In this document: piece by piece, positions 23,358 to 34,100 of the stretch | Layout of the letters: each line of letters begins with the position of its first letter | Position numbering within the stretch: the stretch's first letter is position 1 | DNA from: Globodera rostochiensis | Lineage: Eukaryota; Nematoda; Chromadorea; Rhabditida; Heteroderidae | Length of the DNA stretch: 64,000 nucleotides | Direction of reading: 5' to 3' | NCBI GenBank assembly: GCA_018350325.1 | Contig: JAEVLN010000001.1 | Span: 5,733,254-5,797,253, forward strand | Program-made: the position numbers and the translations under genes | The notes under the pieces: generated by a model | The model's input: the letters and a program-made list of their open reading frames with translations, nothing else | What the model was told of the DNA's origin: nothing | The model's database searches: none

Positions 23358-26300
23358 CATGACTAATAGCCCAAAGGCCTGTGATTAACTAAATGATCAA
23401 TGAACCGTTCCACGACAATAGATTATTTTGGTAATTTTTGCACGGGTCCATTGTGCTGAGTTTTACCTCAATGTTGGGTAATCTAAAGCTTTTATGTATG
23501 TGATATGAATAGAATATTGTTGGTTGCTCATTATTGTTTAATTTTGTAGGAAAGAAAATATTGAAGCGAATCAGGATTCGAACTTTCACATACAAAAATG
23601 AAATTGAGAAGACAGCCACCAGGTCACACAACTGATTGCTTGCAGGGCTTTATAGCAAAAATGAATGGCACTTTGTGGTAGAAATATGGGGGTAAGTTTC
23701 CTCCCGAAACTCCGTGGACACCTGGGTACCTTCCCTTTGTAAGTCCTCGCAATTTAGCTTTTATAATGCAATGTCTACCGTGAGATGATGGCACTCTACT
23801 AACGAGTTTTGAAAAGAGACTAAGGTCATGTCCACGAGCCATGACTTATGGTTCATGCTTGAAATTTTTTTTTTTTAAAAACTTCCTTTTGACATCAACT
23901 TTAATCATGACTTGAGCTTCCGAGGAAACAATGAACACTTGCTTTGACTTTAGTCCTTAAAATTTTGGAGCACACAAAAATTGGACAGACCTTTTTTCCA
24001 TAAAGACACGTTAATGGATAACCAATTCCTCAATGAGAGAACTATTATTTTTATAATTACAGCTATAATTCCTCACTCTTGACATTGCTGCCACGGCTTG
24101 CTCAACCTTAAATTTACCAAAGAATTTTAAATAAGGTTGCTTCAGTTTTATTGAGTAAATTGATCAAATCCTAACAATCATTAAAAAACCTCATACCATT
24201 CCAAGGTCCTCACATACCATAATAAAACGTTTTTAGCCCTTTCAAATAAACCCCCATCCCCATGGGACCTGATTTGAGCACTTTGGTGAGCGTTTTTCTG
24301 AATTTCCTATAAAATCAGTCAGCTATTTTTTCCAAGCACACATGCACTTTCATGACTAGTCTCCGAGGAGAAAGCAACTCAGCTTTATACATATGCGTGC
24401 ATATGTTTTATCTTAAGCATCTGGCCTATCCTCAGCCTGTGAATAAAACCTTCGAAGAGCGCATTGTTTTATGTTAAACAATAATTTCATTAGTAATACC
24501 TTTTTCTAACTGATGGCTGTTGTACCTGACCGGAAAATCGCGGAAACGGCCAGTTTGGCCCTTAAAACATTCTGAGGCACCCTGTGTTTGTGTTTGTTGA
24601 AACCTGCGAAACTGCTCTATTCGCTTTATTTGGGAAATTTAATTTCTATAACAAAAACAAAATGCCCATATCCACTGGCCAAAAGTTGGAATTTTATCCG
24701 AGTTTTAATTACCTTACGAACTATTAGTGATGAACGAGAGTCTCGGTCTCGACTCGAGAAAAGTCTCGGGTTTTTTGGGTCTCGGTATCGAGTTTCGGGG
24801 TCAAGTCTCGGTCTTGGTATCGATCGAGTCTCGGTAAATTTTGGGTCTCGTGCATCACTACGAACAATCCCTGTCGGGGATCAACTAAATTTTATGAAAT
24901 GGAAGTTGAAAGTTGCCAAAAAGGCTTGGCTCATTTGTTTATCACTCTGTTCGTTAGAAATAAAGTATTCCCTTTGGTTCATAGTGAAATGCGCCTGTGC
25001 TCCACAGCGCTACAAAAACATGTTTGTTGTGTGAAAAAAGAAATACCTATTTGCCACGGAAAGGCAAATTCAACAAAATACCCAGTTCTGAAATGATCTG
25101 ACGATGGAGGTAAATTCGGCAAAAGTCTCTGAGAGCGTTAATATTTTTTGCATACCCATCTTGTGGAAATAAAAGAATTTAAAAAAATCCTAAATCCCCC
25201 ATGCAAAATGCCTTATTGACTTAGCTCTGCAGCTATAGCTTCAATAAAAATACTCAGTTCGTTTTACTTCTTGCTCAAAATATATATATATTTTTTTTTA
25301 CGCTTAAACCTCTCTTGACTGAGCTCCCAAAGGAGTGATAATAATAACTTTACAAAAATAATGCGCAACAATACAAGAAGCCTTCTTTATAAGTATACAG
25401 ATTACTTGTGACGCATTTTTTGTTTAATGTCCTTCTTGACTATTATTTTGAGAGCGCAATTTCTTTAATTTTTTAAGGCTCAGTTTCATTATCAAAATGG
25501 CACATAAAAGGAAGAACTTTCACAGATTAAATTCGATAATGACTGCCAAATAAGTGATTTTTTTTTTGTTATTGGGACCATTTATATTCGCCATATTGAG
25601 TGGTGCCGCATGACTGTTGCTCCTAAAGGGCAAAACGCGCAACAACAAAAAAATAGGTATATTACTTTGCCTCTGCATTTATTTTGTCGTCTGAATAGTT
25701 CTTTTTAACTAAATCGGAACCGAATATTGAGCTTATAATAGAATATGTGCTCAGTTTGTGAGATATCGGCTTGCAACCAACTAGCAGAAAAGTCGAGTCT
25801 CCTTTTTAATTTAAAAACGGGTTTATTTAAAAATTAAACAATAACTTTTCTCTTGAAATGAACCAGCATGACTGAGAATCCCTAGATATGTAGGGCGCGG
25901 ATTTTAAGGGCTTTACCTATTTCCTGAACATATGTCTTGAAGAAATAAGCTCAAAACATGGCCTTTTCGGGTAAATTTTCCAATTTGGTGCAACTTTTAG
26001 TGTCTATAAATACCTATGAGGTTTGAGCTGCTGTCAGTGCCTATTTTGGCACTTTCAAAAAAATTTTTTTTTTTTAATTTCGAAAAACTTTTATACTCAA
26101 AATTGATTTTCTTTTACAAATTAGGCACCGTACTCCAGTGACGGTTTTTTCGTTTCCAAAAACAACACCTTATTATTTTCTCCTCGGGCCAAAAGACTCC
26201 TGAAATCGATTTTTTCTAGATCAAAAAGCAAAAATTGCATTTTAATACATATTCGGTATGCAATTGCATCGGAAATTGATTTATTTGTTTTTTGAATAAA

Positions 26301-27827
26301 ATGTTATTGAATTTTACCTTTAAAACGACATTTTTAGTGCCATTTGGGATGCCTTAAAAATCAGGGCTTCTGTTCAGCATTCAATAAATTTTAAATTCGG
26401 GAAATCTGGATATGAATAGAGTAAACTGGCAGCTCTGACTGAAATTAAACTCTTTAATTACGTCTGCAGGCAATATGATCATTTCGAGTTTCACCTTTAT
26501 CCATATTTCTTGACTTCTGGTCCAAAGACCAATAAACAATGCTTGGGTTCAAAAAATATTCTTCCGTTATCAAAACTGGCAATTGTTGTTTTTTTAAATG
26601 TTAGAAAACAAAATATCAAACGGTACCAATTCCGGAAAAATTTAGACTAGATTGGCAATACAATAAAGTTTAAGACCTTTAAATTCGAGAAAAAGTACTG
26701 ACCAAATCATATCATGCTAAAGCACCATGTCTGTAGATGCTGTAATATAAAATAGGCATTCGATCTAACTAACAAAACATCAAAAAAATTATGGCTGGCC
26801 ACCAAAGTGGCAGATTTTCGCACGTTTTAAGCTATAACGTTTTTGAAAAATAGTTTTTGCTTCATCAAAGGTTCAACAAGCGGAGAACTTCTGAAAGATA
26901 TCAATTTTATTTGATTTGCTTTCCTAATAACTAAGTTATGATTGATCGCGCACAGACAATCGGCGAAAAACGACCGGCCCCGAGTATTGCTATATTTACC
27001 TCTTCTTGACTGATGGCCCAAAGGCCTTAAATTCACTGTGAATTTTTCAATTGGACAAGTCTGGAACATGCCAGTAAAGAAGGGTTAATAAAAATTGTGA
27101 ATGATTCCGCTAAAAAGTTCGAAAAAACGTGAGATTTTTGGTCATATCTGTTCCATTCATTCACTCGGGCGACTTTTTATAAAAAATTAAAGCTATTCAA
27201 AGAGCATCATCGCCTGTCTATGACGAAGTTCATTTTCAGCGGTCTTTCGCAAAACCTTCCTCCAGGATAATGACTTCTGGCGATTTTAAAAGTCTGCCGA
27301 CAATGTACATCAAATTTTTAGGTTTTTTAGCCAATACCAAACTAAATATCAAACACGACTTAATCCCCCAAGGGTTGCAATTTCAATTAAGCAAAATTGT
27401 TTTAAAGATCCGATTGAAAGTTCCTTCTCGCCAGGCTATAACAGTTTGAATGTATTATATATTTTCTCAGCAATTCCATAACTAAGCCGCTCAATATATT
27501 TTTTTGTTAAATAAATTTACCCATAAATAGTCCAAATTATTAGAGCGAACCGGTTCTTGACTGAAGCTTCCAAAGAAGCATGAAAATTATTTCAATTTTT
27601 TGACATATTGTTAAATTGCAGACTTTCTGCCTGAATGAACTTCGGCTTTAGAAATTGGCCGGTAAAGGTACATCCAGCCATGGGAATGGCCATAAAATAA
27701 CGGATGCCGATTTGACCTGGCTAGGAAGCGCATATCGTTTCCCTTCGAACATCTGGGCGTTAAAAATTTTTCTCCGCAGTCTTTTTTAAAATTTCGGACC
27801 GGTCCATGACTAATCTCCCGAAGGAGG
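23358..27827 (-). repeat. Dispersed family of about ten stem-loops followed by AGTCA(A/T)G
   Basis: Ten sites share, on the minus strand, a short hairpin with a TTTG, TTCG or similar loop, then 2-5 bases, then AGTCATG or AGTCAAG. Plus-strand positions: 23358-23380, 23906-23929, 24351-24372, 25314-25335, 25609-25631, 25867-25896, 26509-26530, 27005-27026, 27556-27579 and 27805-27827. Stem sequences differ while pairing is kept: GGCC/GGCC, CTCC/GGAG, GGTC/GACC, GCTTC/GAAGC, TCTCC/GGAGA and CCCTA/TAGGG. The flanking DNA is not otherwise similar. Confidence 0.65.
24725..24860. mobile_element. TCTCG-rich MITE nested in the LTR element
   Basis: Imperfect terminal inverted repeats TAGTGATGAACGAGAG and (reverse complement of the right end) TAGTGATGCACGAGAC enclose 136 bp full of 'tctcggt'. 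A related element lies at 58670-58750. Confidence 0.55.
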
Positions 27828-27950
27828 GCGCGCCTAAAAAATAATACAGTCAAATAAGCAGATAAATTGCACATAAAATAAGACTTGAATGCGCTGATAC
27901 ATCGGCCGATAAAAAAATTAATGCGCAAGGTTTACTAATAGCACAAACTT

Positions 27951-28200
27951 TCATCTGATCGAACTGATCAGGCATTGGCCGGTACAAAACTGAAATACAC
28001 AAAAGTTCATCTGATCACGTCTGATCAGGCATCGACCGGTCGGAATTATATTTATAAGCGCAAATCTTGAACAACAACTTATTTGTTTGCGCAAACATCC
28101 TCTGATCAGGAAAATCCATCTGATTCAGGCATCGGCCGGAAGTAAATCCATTTGATTGCGCAAATTTTCATCTGATCATGCGGATCAGGCATCGGCCGGA
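27951..28200. repeat. Four imperfect repeats ending GGCATCGGCCGG in the element leader
   Basis: Units at about 27951-27985, 28008-28043, 28101-28140 and 28167-28200 share CATCTGATC, a short spacer, (C)TGATCAGGCAT and CGGCCGG. In the element's orientation they lie just downstream of the primer-binding site. Both TGATCA and CGGCCG are self-complementary. Confidence 0.65.
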
Positions 28201-28260
28201 ATTTTGTGCGCGCGCAATGCCGCAAGCTCGCATTCCCCTCATTGATGGACCGTCACTCTG

Positions 28261-28281
28261 TTCCGTCCATGTAGGACGGAA
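28261..28281. other. Perfect 8-bp hairpin beside the primer-binding site
   Basis: TTCCGTCC-ATGTA-GGACGGAA forms a perfect stem immediately inside the primer-binding site. It mirrors the hairpin at the other end of the internal region. Confidence 0.6.
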
Positions 28282-28296
28282 CCATCCGGTGCTACC
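28282..28296 (-). other. Primer-binding site
   Basis: On the minus strand GGTAGCACCGGATGG directly follows the terminal T of the 5' LTR, giving a TGG start as expected for pairing with the CCA end of a tRNA. The tRNA cannot be named from the sequence alone. Confidence 0.55.
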
Positions 28297-28574
28297 AGTA
28301 AAGCGGCTGGGCCCATAGGATCAAAATGGCCGCGAGTGGGATGGGGGAGAGAGAGCAACGCTATGCTTACCCCCTTTAAGTAGTTGGAATGTCCCCGGGG
28401 TAAATGGGCGAAAATCATATCAGTGATTGGGATCAGCGGTTGCAATAAGTGAACGGAGCGATTGGACATTGTGAGAGCATTTGTGAGAAAGTCGTTCGTA
28501 AATGACTTTCACCGGAAGTTAATATGAGAAAGGAGAAAGAAATGATCAATGACCTTTTCAGGGATATCCTTACA
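28297..28574 (-). repeat. 5' LTR of the retroelement
   Basis: This is the partner of 22938-23215; the next four bases on the right (ATAT) complete the target duplication and continue as a normal satellite monomer. Confidence 0.9.
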
Positions 28575-30649
28575 ATATCCAGCCGCAGATAAAACGCGCA
28601 CGTGTTGGGCACGCGCGGGTTGGCGCGGACCATTCAGCACGCACGTTTGGGCTCTTAGAATTGCACGATAAGCGCATGCTGTTGAGGACTTCTTTTTTCA
28701 CATATCCAGCCGCAGATAAAACGCGCACGTGTTGGGCACGCGCGGGTTGACGCGGACCATTCAGCACGCACGTTTGGGCTCTTAGAATTGCACGATAAGC
28801 GCATGCTGTTGAGGACTTCTGTTTCCACATATCCAGCCGCAGATAAAACGCGCACGTGTTGGGCGCGCGCGGGTTGACGCGGACCATTCAGCACGCACGT
28901 TTGGGCTCTTAGAATTGCACGATAAGCGCATGCTGTTGAGGACTTCTTTTTTCACATATCCAGCCGCAGATAAAACGCGCACGTGTTGGGCACGCGCGGG
29001 TTGACGCGGACCATTCAGCACGCACGTTTGGGCTCTTAGAATTGCACGATAAGCGCATGCTGTTGAGGACTTCTTTTTTCACATATCCAGCCGCAGATAA
29101 AACGCGCACGTGTTGGGCACGCGCGGGTTGACGCGGACCATTCAGCACGCACGTTTGGGCTCTTAGAATTGCACGATAAGCGCATGCTGTTGAGGACTTC
29201 TTTTTCCACATATCTGCCGCAGATAAAACGCGCACGTGTTGGGCACGCGCGGGTTGACGCGGACCATTCAGCACGCACGTTTGGGCTCTTAAAATTGCAC
29301 GATAAGCGCATGCTGTTGAGGACTTCTTTTTTCACATATCCAGCCGCAGATAAAACGCGCACGTGTTGGGCACGCGCGGGTTGACGCGGACCATTCAGCA
29401 CGCACGTTTGGGCTCTTAGAATTGCACGATAAGCGCATGCTGTTGAGGACTTCTTTTTCACATATCCAGCCGCAGATAAAACGCGCACGTGTTGGGCACG
29501 CGCGGGTTGACGCGGACCATTCAGCACGCACGTTTGGGCTCTTAGAATTGCACGATAAGCGCATGCTGTTGAGGACTTCTTTTTCCACATATCCAGCCGC
29601 AGATAAAACGCGCACGTGTTGGGCACGCGCGGGTTGACGCGGACCATTCAGCACGCACGTTTGGGCTCTTAGAATTGCACGATAAGCGCATGCTGTTGAG
29701 GACTTCTTTTTTCACATATCCAGCCGCAGATAAAACGCGCACGTGTTGGGCACGCGCGGGTTGACGCGGACCATTCAGCACGCACGTTTGGGCTCTTAGA
29801 ATTGCACGATAAGCGCATGCTGTTGAGGACTTCTGTTTCCACATATCCAGCCGCAGATAAAACGCGCACGTGTTGGGCATGCGCGGGTTGACGCGGACCA
29901 TTCAGCACGCACGTTTGGGCTCTTAAAATTGCACGATAAGCGCATGCTGTTGAGGACTTCTTTTTTCACATATCCAGCCGCAGATAAAACGCGCACGTGT
30001 TGGGCACGCGCGGGTTGACGCGGACCATTCAGCACGCACGTTTGGGCTCTTAGAATTGCACGATAAGCGCATGCTGTTGAGGACTTCTTTTTCCACATAT
30101 CCAGCCGCAGATAAAACGCGCACGTATTGGGCACGCGCGGGTTGACGCGGACCATTCAGCACGCACGTTTGGGCTCTTAGAATTGCACGATAAGCGCATG
30201 CTGTTGAGGACTTTTTTTTTCACATATCCAGCCGCAGATAAAACGCGCACGTGTTGGGCACGCGCGGGTTGACGCGGACCATTCAGCACGCACGTTTGGG
30301 CTCTTAGAATTGCACGATAAGCGCATGCTGTTGAGGACTTCTTTTTTCACATATCCAGCCGCAGATAAAACGCGCACGTGTTGGGCACGCGCGGGTTGAC
30401 GCGGACCATTCAGCACGCACGTTTGGGCTCTTAGAATTGCACGATAAGCGCATGCTGTTGAGGACTTCTGTTTCCACATATCCAGCCGCAGATAAAACGC
30501 GCACGTGTTGGGCATGCGCGGGTTGACGCGGACCATTCAGCACGCACGTTTGGGCTCTTAAAATTGCACGATAAGCGCATGCTGTTTAGGACTTCTTTTT
30601 CCACATATCCAGCCGCAGATAAAACGCGCACGTGTTGGGCGCGCACGGG

Positions 30650-31190
30650 TTGACGCGGGCCATTCACCACCACGCACGTTTGGGTCTTAGCATTGTAAAA
30701 AATCGTTCAAATTTTTCCCCGGGGTTGAGGGAGGTGACGATTTTTTCAGGGAACCTTTTTAGGCAGAAAAAAGCGCACGTGGGGGGACCCTTCGCGGACC
30801 TTTCACCGCACGTTTGGGCTCTTAGAATTGCCCGATAACGCTTTAACCCTTTTTTTTTTCAATCCCCCAAAAAAAGCGCACGTGTTGGGGGGGGGGGGAC
30901 GCGGCCTTTACCGCACGTTTGGGCCGTTGACGGCCATCGGAGGTTTGTTTTAAATCCGAAAAAAGCGCATGTTTTGGGGCCCCTTCGCAAATTTACCGCA
31001 CGTTTGGGCCGTTCGAAACGCAGCTTTTTGGGTTTTTTTTTCACAATACCCGAAATTGTTGGGGGGGGGGGACCGGCCTTTACCGCACGTTTGGGCCTTT
31101 TGCCGAAACGCAGCGTTGGGCTTTTTTTTATGCCCGAAAAAAGCGCAGTGTTGGGGGGGGGGGTTACCGGCCATTAACGCACGTTTGTCA
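30650..31190. repeat. Corrupted satellite segment
   Basis: About 540 bp in which only scraps of the monomer survive (CGCACGTTTGGG, GCGCACGTG, TTAGAATTGC). They are separated by inflated G, C and T runs, and the 127-bp period is lost. It lies exactly where the first monomer class gives way to indel-rich monomers. Confidence 0.7.
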
Positions 31191-34100
31191 CATATCCAGC
31201 CGCAGATAAACGCGCACGTGTTTGGGCGCGCGCGGGTTGTGACGCCCATTCAGCACGCACGTTTGGGCTCTTAGACTGCACGATAAGCGCATGCTGTGAG
31301 GACCTTTTGTAAATATCCATGCGCAGCTAAAAGGCACGTGTTGGGCACGCGCGGTGTTGACGGACCATTCAGCACGCACGCGTTGGGCTCTTAGAATTGC
31401 ACGATAAGCGCATGCTGTTGGACCTTTGTTTCCACATATCCAGCCGCAGATTAAAACGCGCACGTCTTGGCATGCGCGTTGACGCCGGACCATTCAGCAC
31501 GCCGTTTGGGCTCTTAGAATTGCACGATAAGCGCACTGTTGGGGCTTCTGTTTCCACATATCCAGCCGCAGATAAAACGCGCACGTGTTGGGCGCGGTTG
31601 ACGCGGACCATTCAGCACGCACGTTTGGGTTCTTAGAATTGCACGATAAGCACATGCTGTTGGGGGCGTCTGTTTCCAGATACCCAGCCCAGCCGAAGAT
31701 AAAACGCGCACGTTGGGCGCGCGCGGGTTGACGCGGGACCATTCAGCACGCACGTTTGGGCTCTTAGAATTACGATAAGCGCATGCTGTTGGGGACTTCT
31801 GTTTCCACATATCCAGCCGCAGATAAAACGCACGGGCGCGCGCGGGTTGACGCGGGCCATTCACCACGCACGTTTGGGCTCTTATAATTGCACGATAAGC
31901 GCATGTTGTTGGGGGCGTCTGTTTCCACATAACTAGCCGCAGATAAAACGCACACGTGTTGGGCGCGTGCGGGTTGACGCGGGCCATTCACCACGCACGT
32001 TTGGGTTCTTAGAATTGCACGATAAGCGCATGCTGTTGAGGACTTCTTTTTCCACATATCCAGCCGCAGATAAAATAAAACGCGCACGTGTTGGGCAGCG
32101 CGCGGGTTGACGCGGTCAGCACGCATGTTTGGGTTCTTAGAATTGCACGATAAGCGCATGCTGTTGAGGACTTCTGTTTCCACATATCCAGCCGCAGATA
32201 AAACGCGCACGTGTTGGGCACGCGCGGGTTGACGCGGACCATTCAGCACGCACGTTTGGGTTCTTAGAATTGCACGATAAGCGCATGCTGTTGAGGACTT
32301 CTTTTTCCACATATCCAGCCGCAGATAAAACGCGCACGTGTTGGGCGCGCGCGGGTTGACGCGGACCATTCAACACGCACGTTTGGGCTCTTAGAATTGC
32401 ACGATAAGCGCATGCTGTTGGGGGCGTCTGTTTCCAGTCCAGATACCAGCCGAAGATAAAACGCGCACGTGTTGGGCGCGCGCGTTGACGCGGACCATTC
32501 AGCACGCACGTTTGGGCTCTTAGAATTGCACGATAAGCGCATTGTTGAGGGACGTCTGTTTCCAGATATCCAGCCGCAGATAAAACGCGCACGTGTTGGG
32601 CGCGCGGGTTGACGCGGACCATTCAGCACAGCACGTTTGGGCTCTTAGAATTGCACGAAGCGTGTTGGGGGCGTCTGTTTCCACATATCCAGCCGCAGAT
32701 AAAACGCGCACGTGTTGGGCACGCGCGGGTTGACGCGGGCCATTCAGCACGCACGTTTGGGTTGGGCTCTTAGAATCACGATAAGCGCATGCTGTTGAGG
32801 GACTTCTGTTTTAACCAGCCGCAGATAAAACGCACACGTGTTGGGCGCGCGCGGGTTGACGCGGGCCATTCACCACGCACGTTTGGGTTCTTAGAATTGC
32901 ACGATAAGCGCATGCTGTTGAGGACTTCTGTTTCCACATAACCAGCCGCAGATAAAACGCGCACGTGTTGGGCACGCGCGGGTTGACGCGGACCATTCAG
33001 CACGCACGTTTGGGCTCTTAGAATTGCACGATAAGCGCATGCTGTTGAGGACTTCTCTTCTGTTTCCACATATCGCCGCAGATAAAACGCGCACGTGTTG
33101 GGCAGCGCGCGGGTTGACGCGGACCATTCAGCGCACGTTTGGGCTCTTAGAATTGCACGATAATGCTGTTGAGGACTTCTGTTTCCACATATCCAGCCGC
33201 AGATAAAACGCGCACGTGTTGGGCACGCGCGGGTTGACGCGGACCATTCAGCACGCACGTTTGGGCTCTTAGAATTGCACGATAAGCGCATGCTGTTGAG
33301 GACTTCTGTTTCCACATATCCAGCCGCAGATAAAACGCGCACGTGTTGGGCACGCGCGGGTTGACGCGGACCATTCAGCACGCACGTTTGGGCTGGGCTC
33401 TTAGAATTGCACGATAAGCGCATGCTGTTGGACTTCTGTTTCCACATATCCAGCCGCAGATAAAACGCGCACGTGTTGGGCAGCGCGCGTTGACGCGGAC
33501 CATTCAGCACGCACGTTTGGGCTCTTAGAATTGCACGATAAGCGCACTGTTGAGGACTTTCCACATATCCAGCCGCAGATAAAACGCGCACGTGTTGGGC
33601 ACGCGCGGGTTGACGCGGACCATTCAGCACGCACGTTTGGGCTCTGCTCTTAGAATTGCACGATGCGCATGCTGTTGAGGACTTCTGTTTCCACATATCC
33701 AGCCGCAGATAAAACGCGCACGTTGGGCAGCGCGCGGGTTGACGCGGACCATTCAGCACGTTGGGCTCTTAGAATTGCACGATAAGCGCATGCTGTTGAG
33801 GACTTCTTTTTCCACATATCCAGCCGCAGATAAAACGCGCACGTGTTGGGCACGCGCGGGTTGACGCGGACCATTCAGCACGCACGTTTGGGTTCTTAGA
33901 ATTGCACGATAAGCGCATGCTGTTGAGGACTTCTGTTTCCACATATCCAGCCGCAGATAAAACGCGCACGTGTTGGGCACGCGCGGGTTGACGCGGGTCA
34001 TTCAGCACGCACGTTTGGGCTCTTAGAATTGCACGATAAGCGCATCGCATGCTGTTGAGGACTTCTGTTTCCACATATCCCCGCAGATAAAACGCGCACG

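Larger units (their letters stand above)
22938..28574 (-). mobile_element. Non-autonomous LTR retroelement inserted in the satellite
   Basis: Two near-identical 278-bp direct repeats (22938-23215 and 28297-28574) enclose about 5.1 kb. Read on the minus strand, the LTR starts TGTAAGGATATCC and ends GCTTTACT. A TGG-type primer-binding site abuts the 5' LTR (28282-28296), and a polypurine tract AAGGGGGGAG abuts the 3' LTR (23217-23226). The target duplication is ATAT (22934-22937 and 28575-28578), and removing the element restores a standard satellite monomer. The 4-bp duplication fits Ty3/Gypsy integrases. No open frame longer than about 150 codons and no gag, protease, reverse transcriptase or integrase motif is seen on either strand, so the element must rely on proteins supplied in trans (a LARD-like element). 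Only one LTR difference was found (23072 A, 28431 G), which implies recent insertion. Confidence 0.88.

Noticed and set aside
27005..27026. Hammerhead ribozyme, suggested by CTGATG next to a hairpin
   Set aside because: The required CTGANGA and GAAA core elements are not both present at this or the sister sites; only the stem-loop plus AGTCAWG is shared.
28240..28296. tRNA gene ending in GGTGCTACCA near the 5' LTR
   Set aside because: No T-loop consensus or cloverleaf could be drawn; the sequence is better explained as a hairpin plus primer-binding site.
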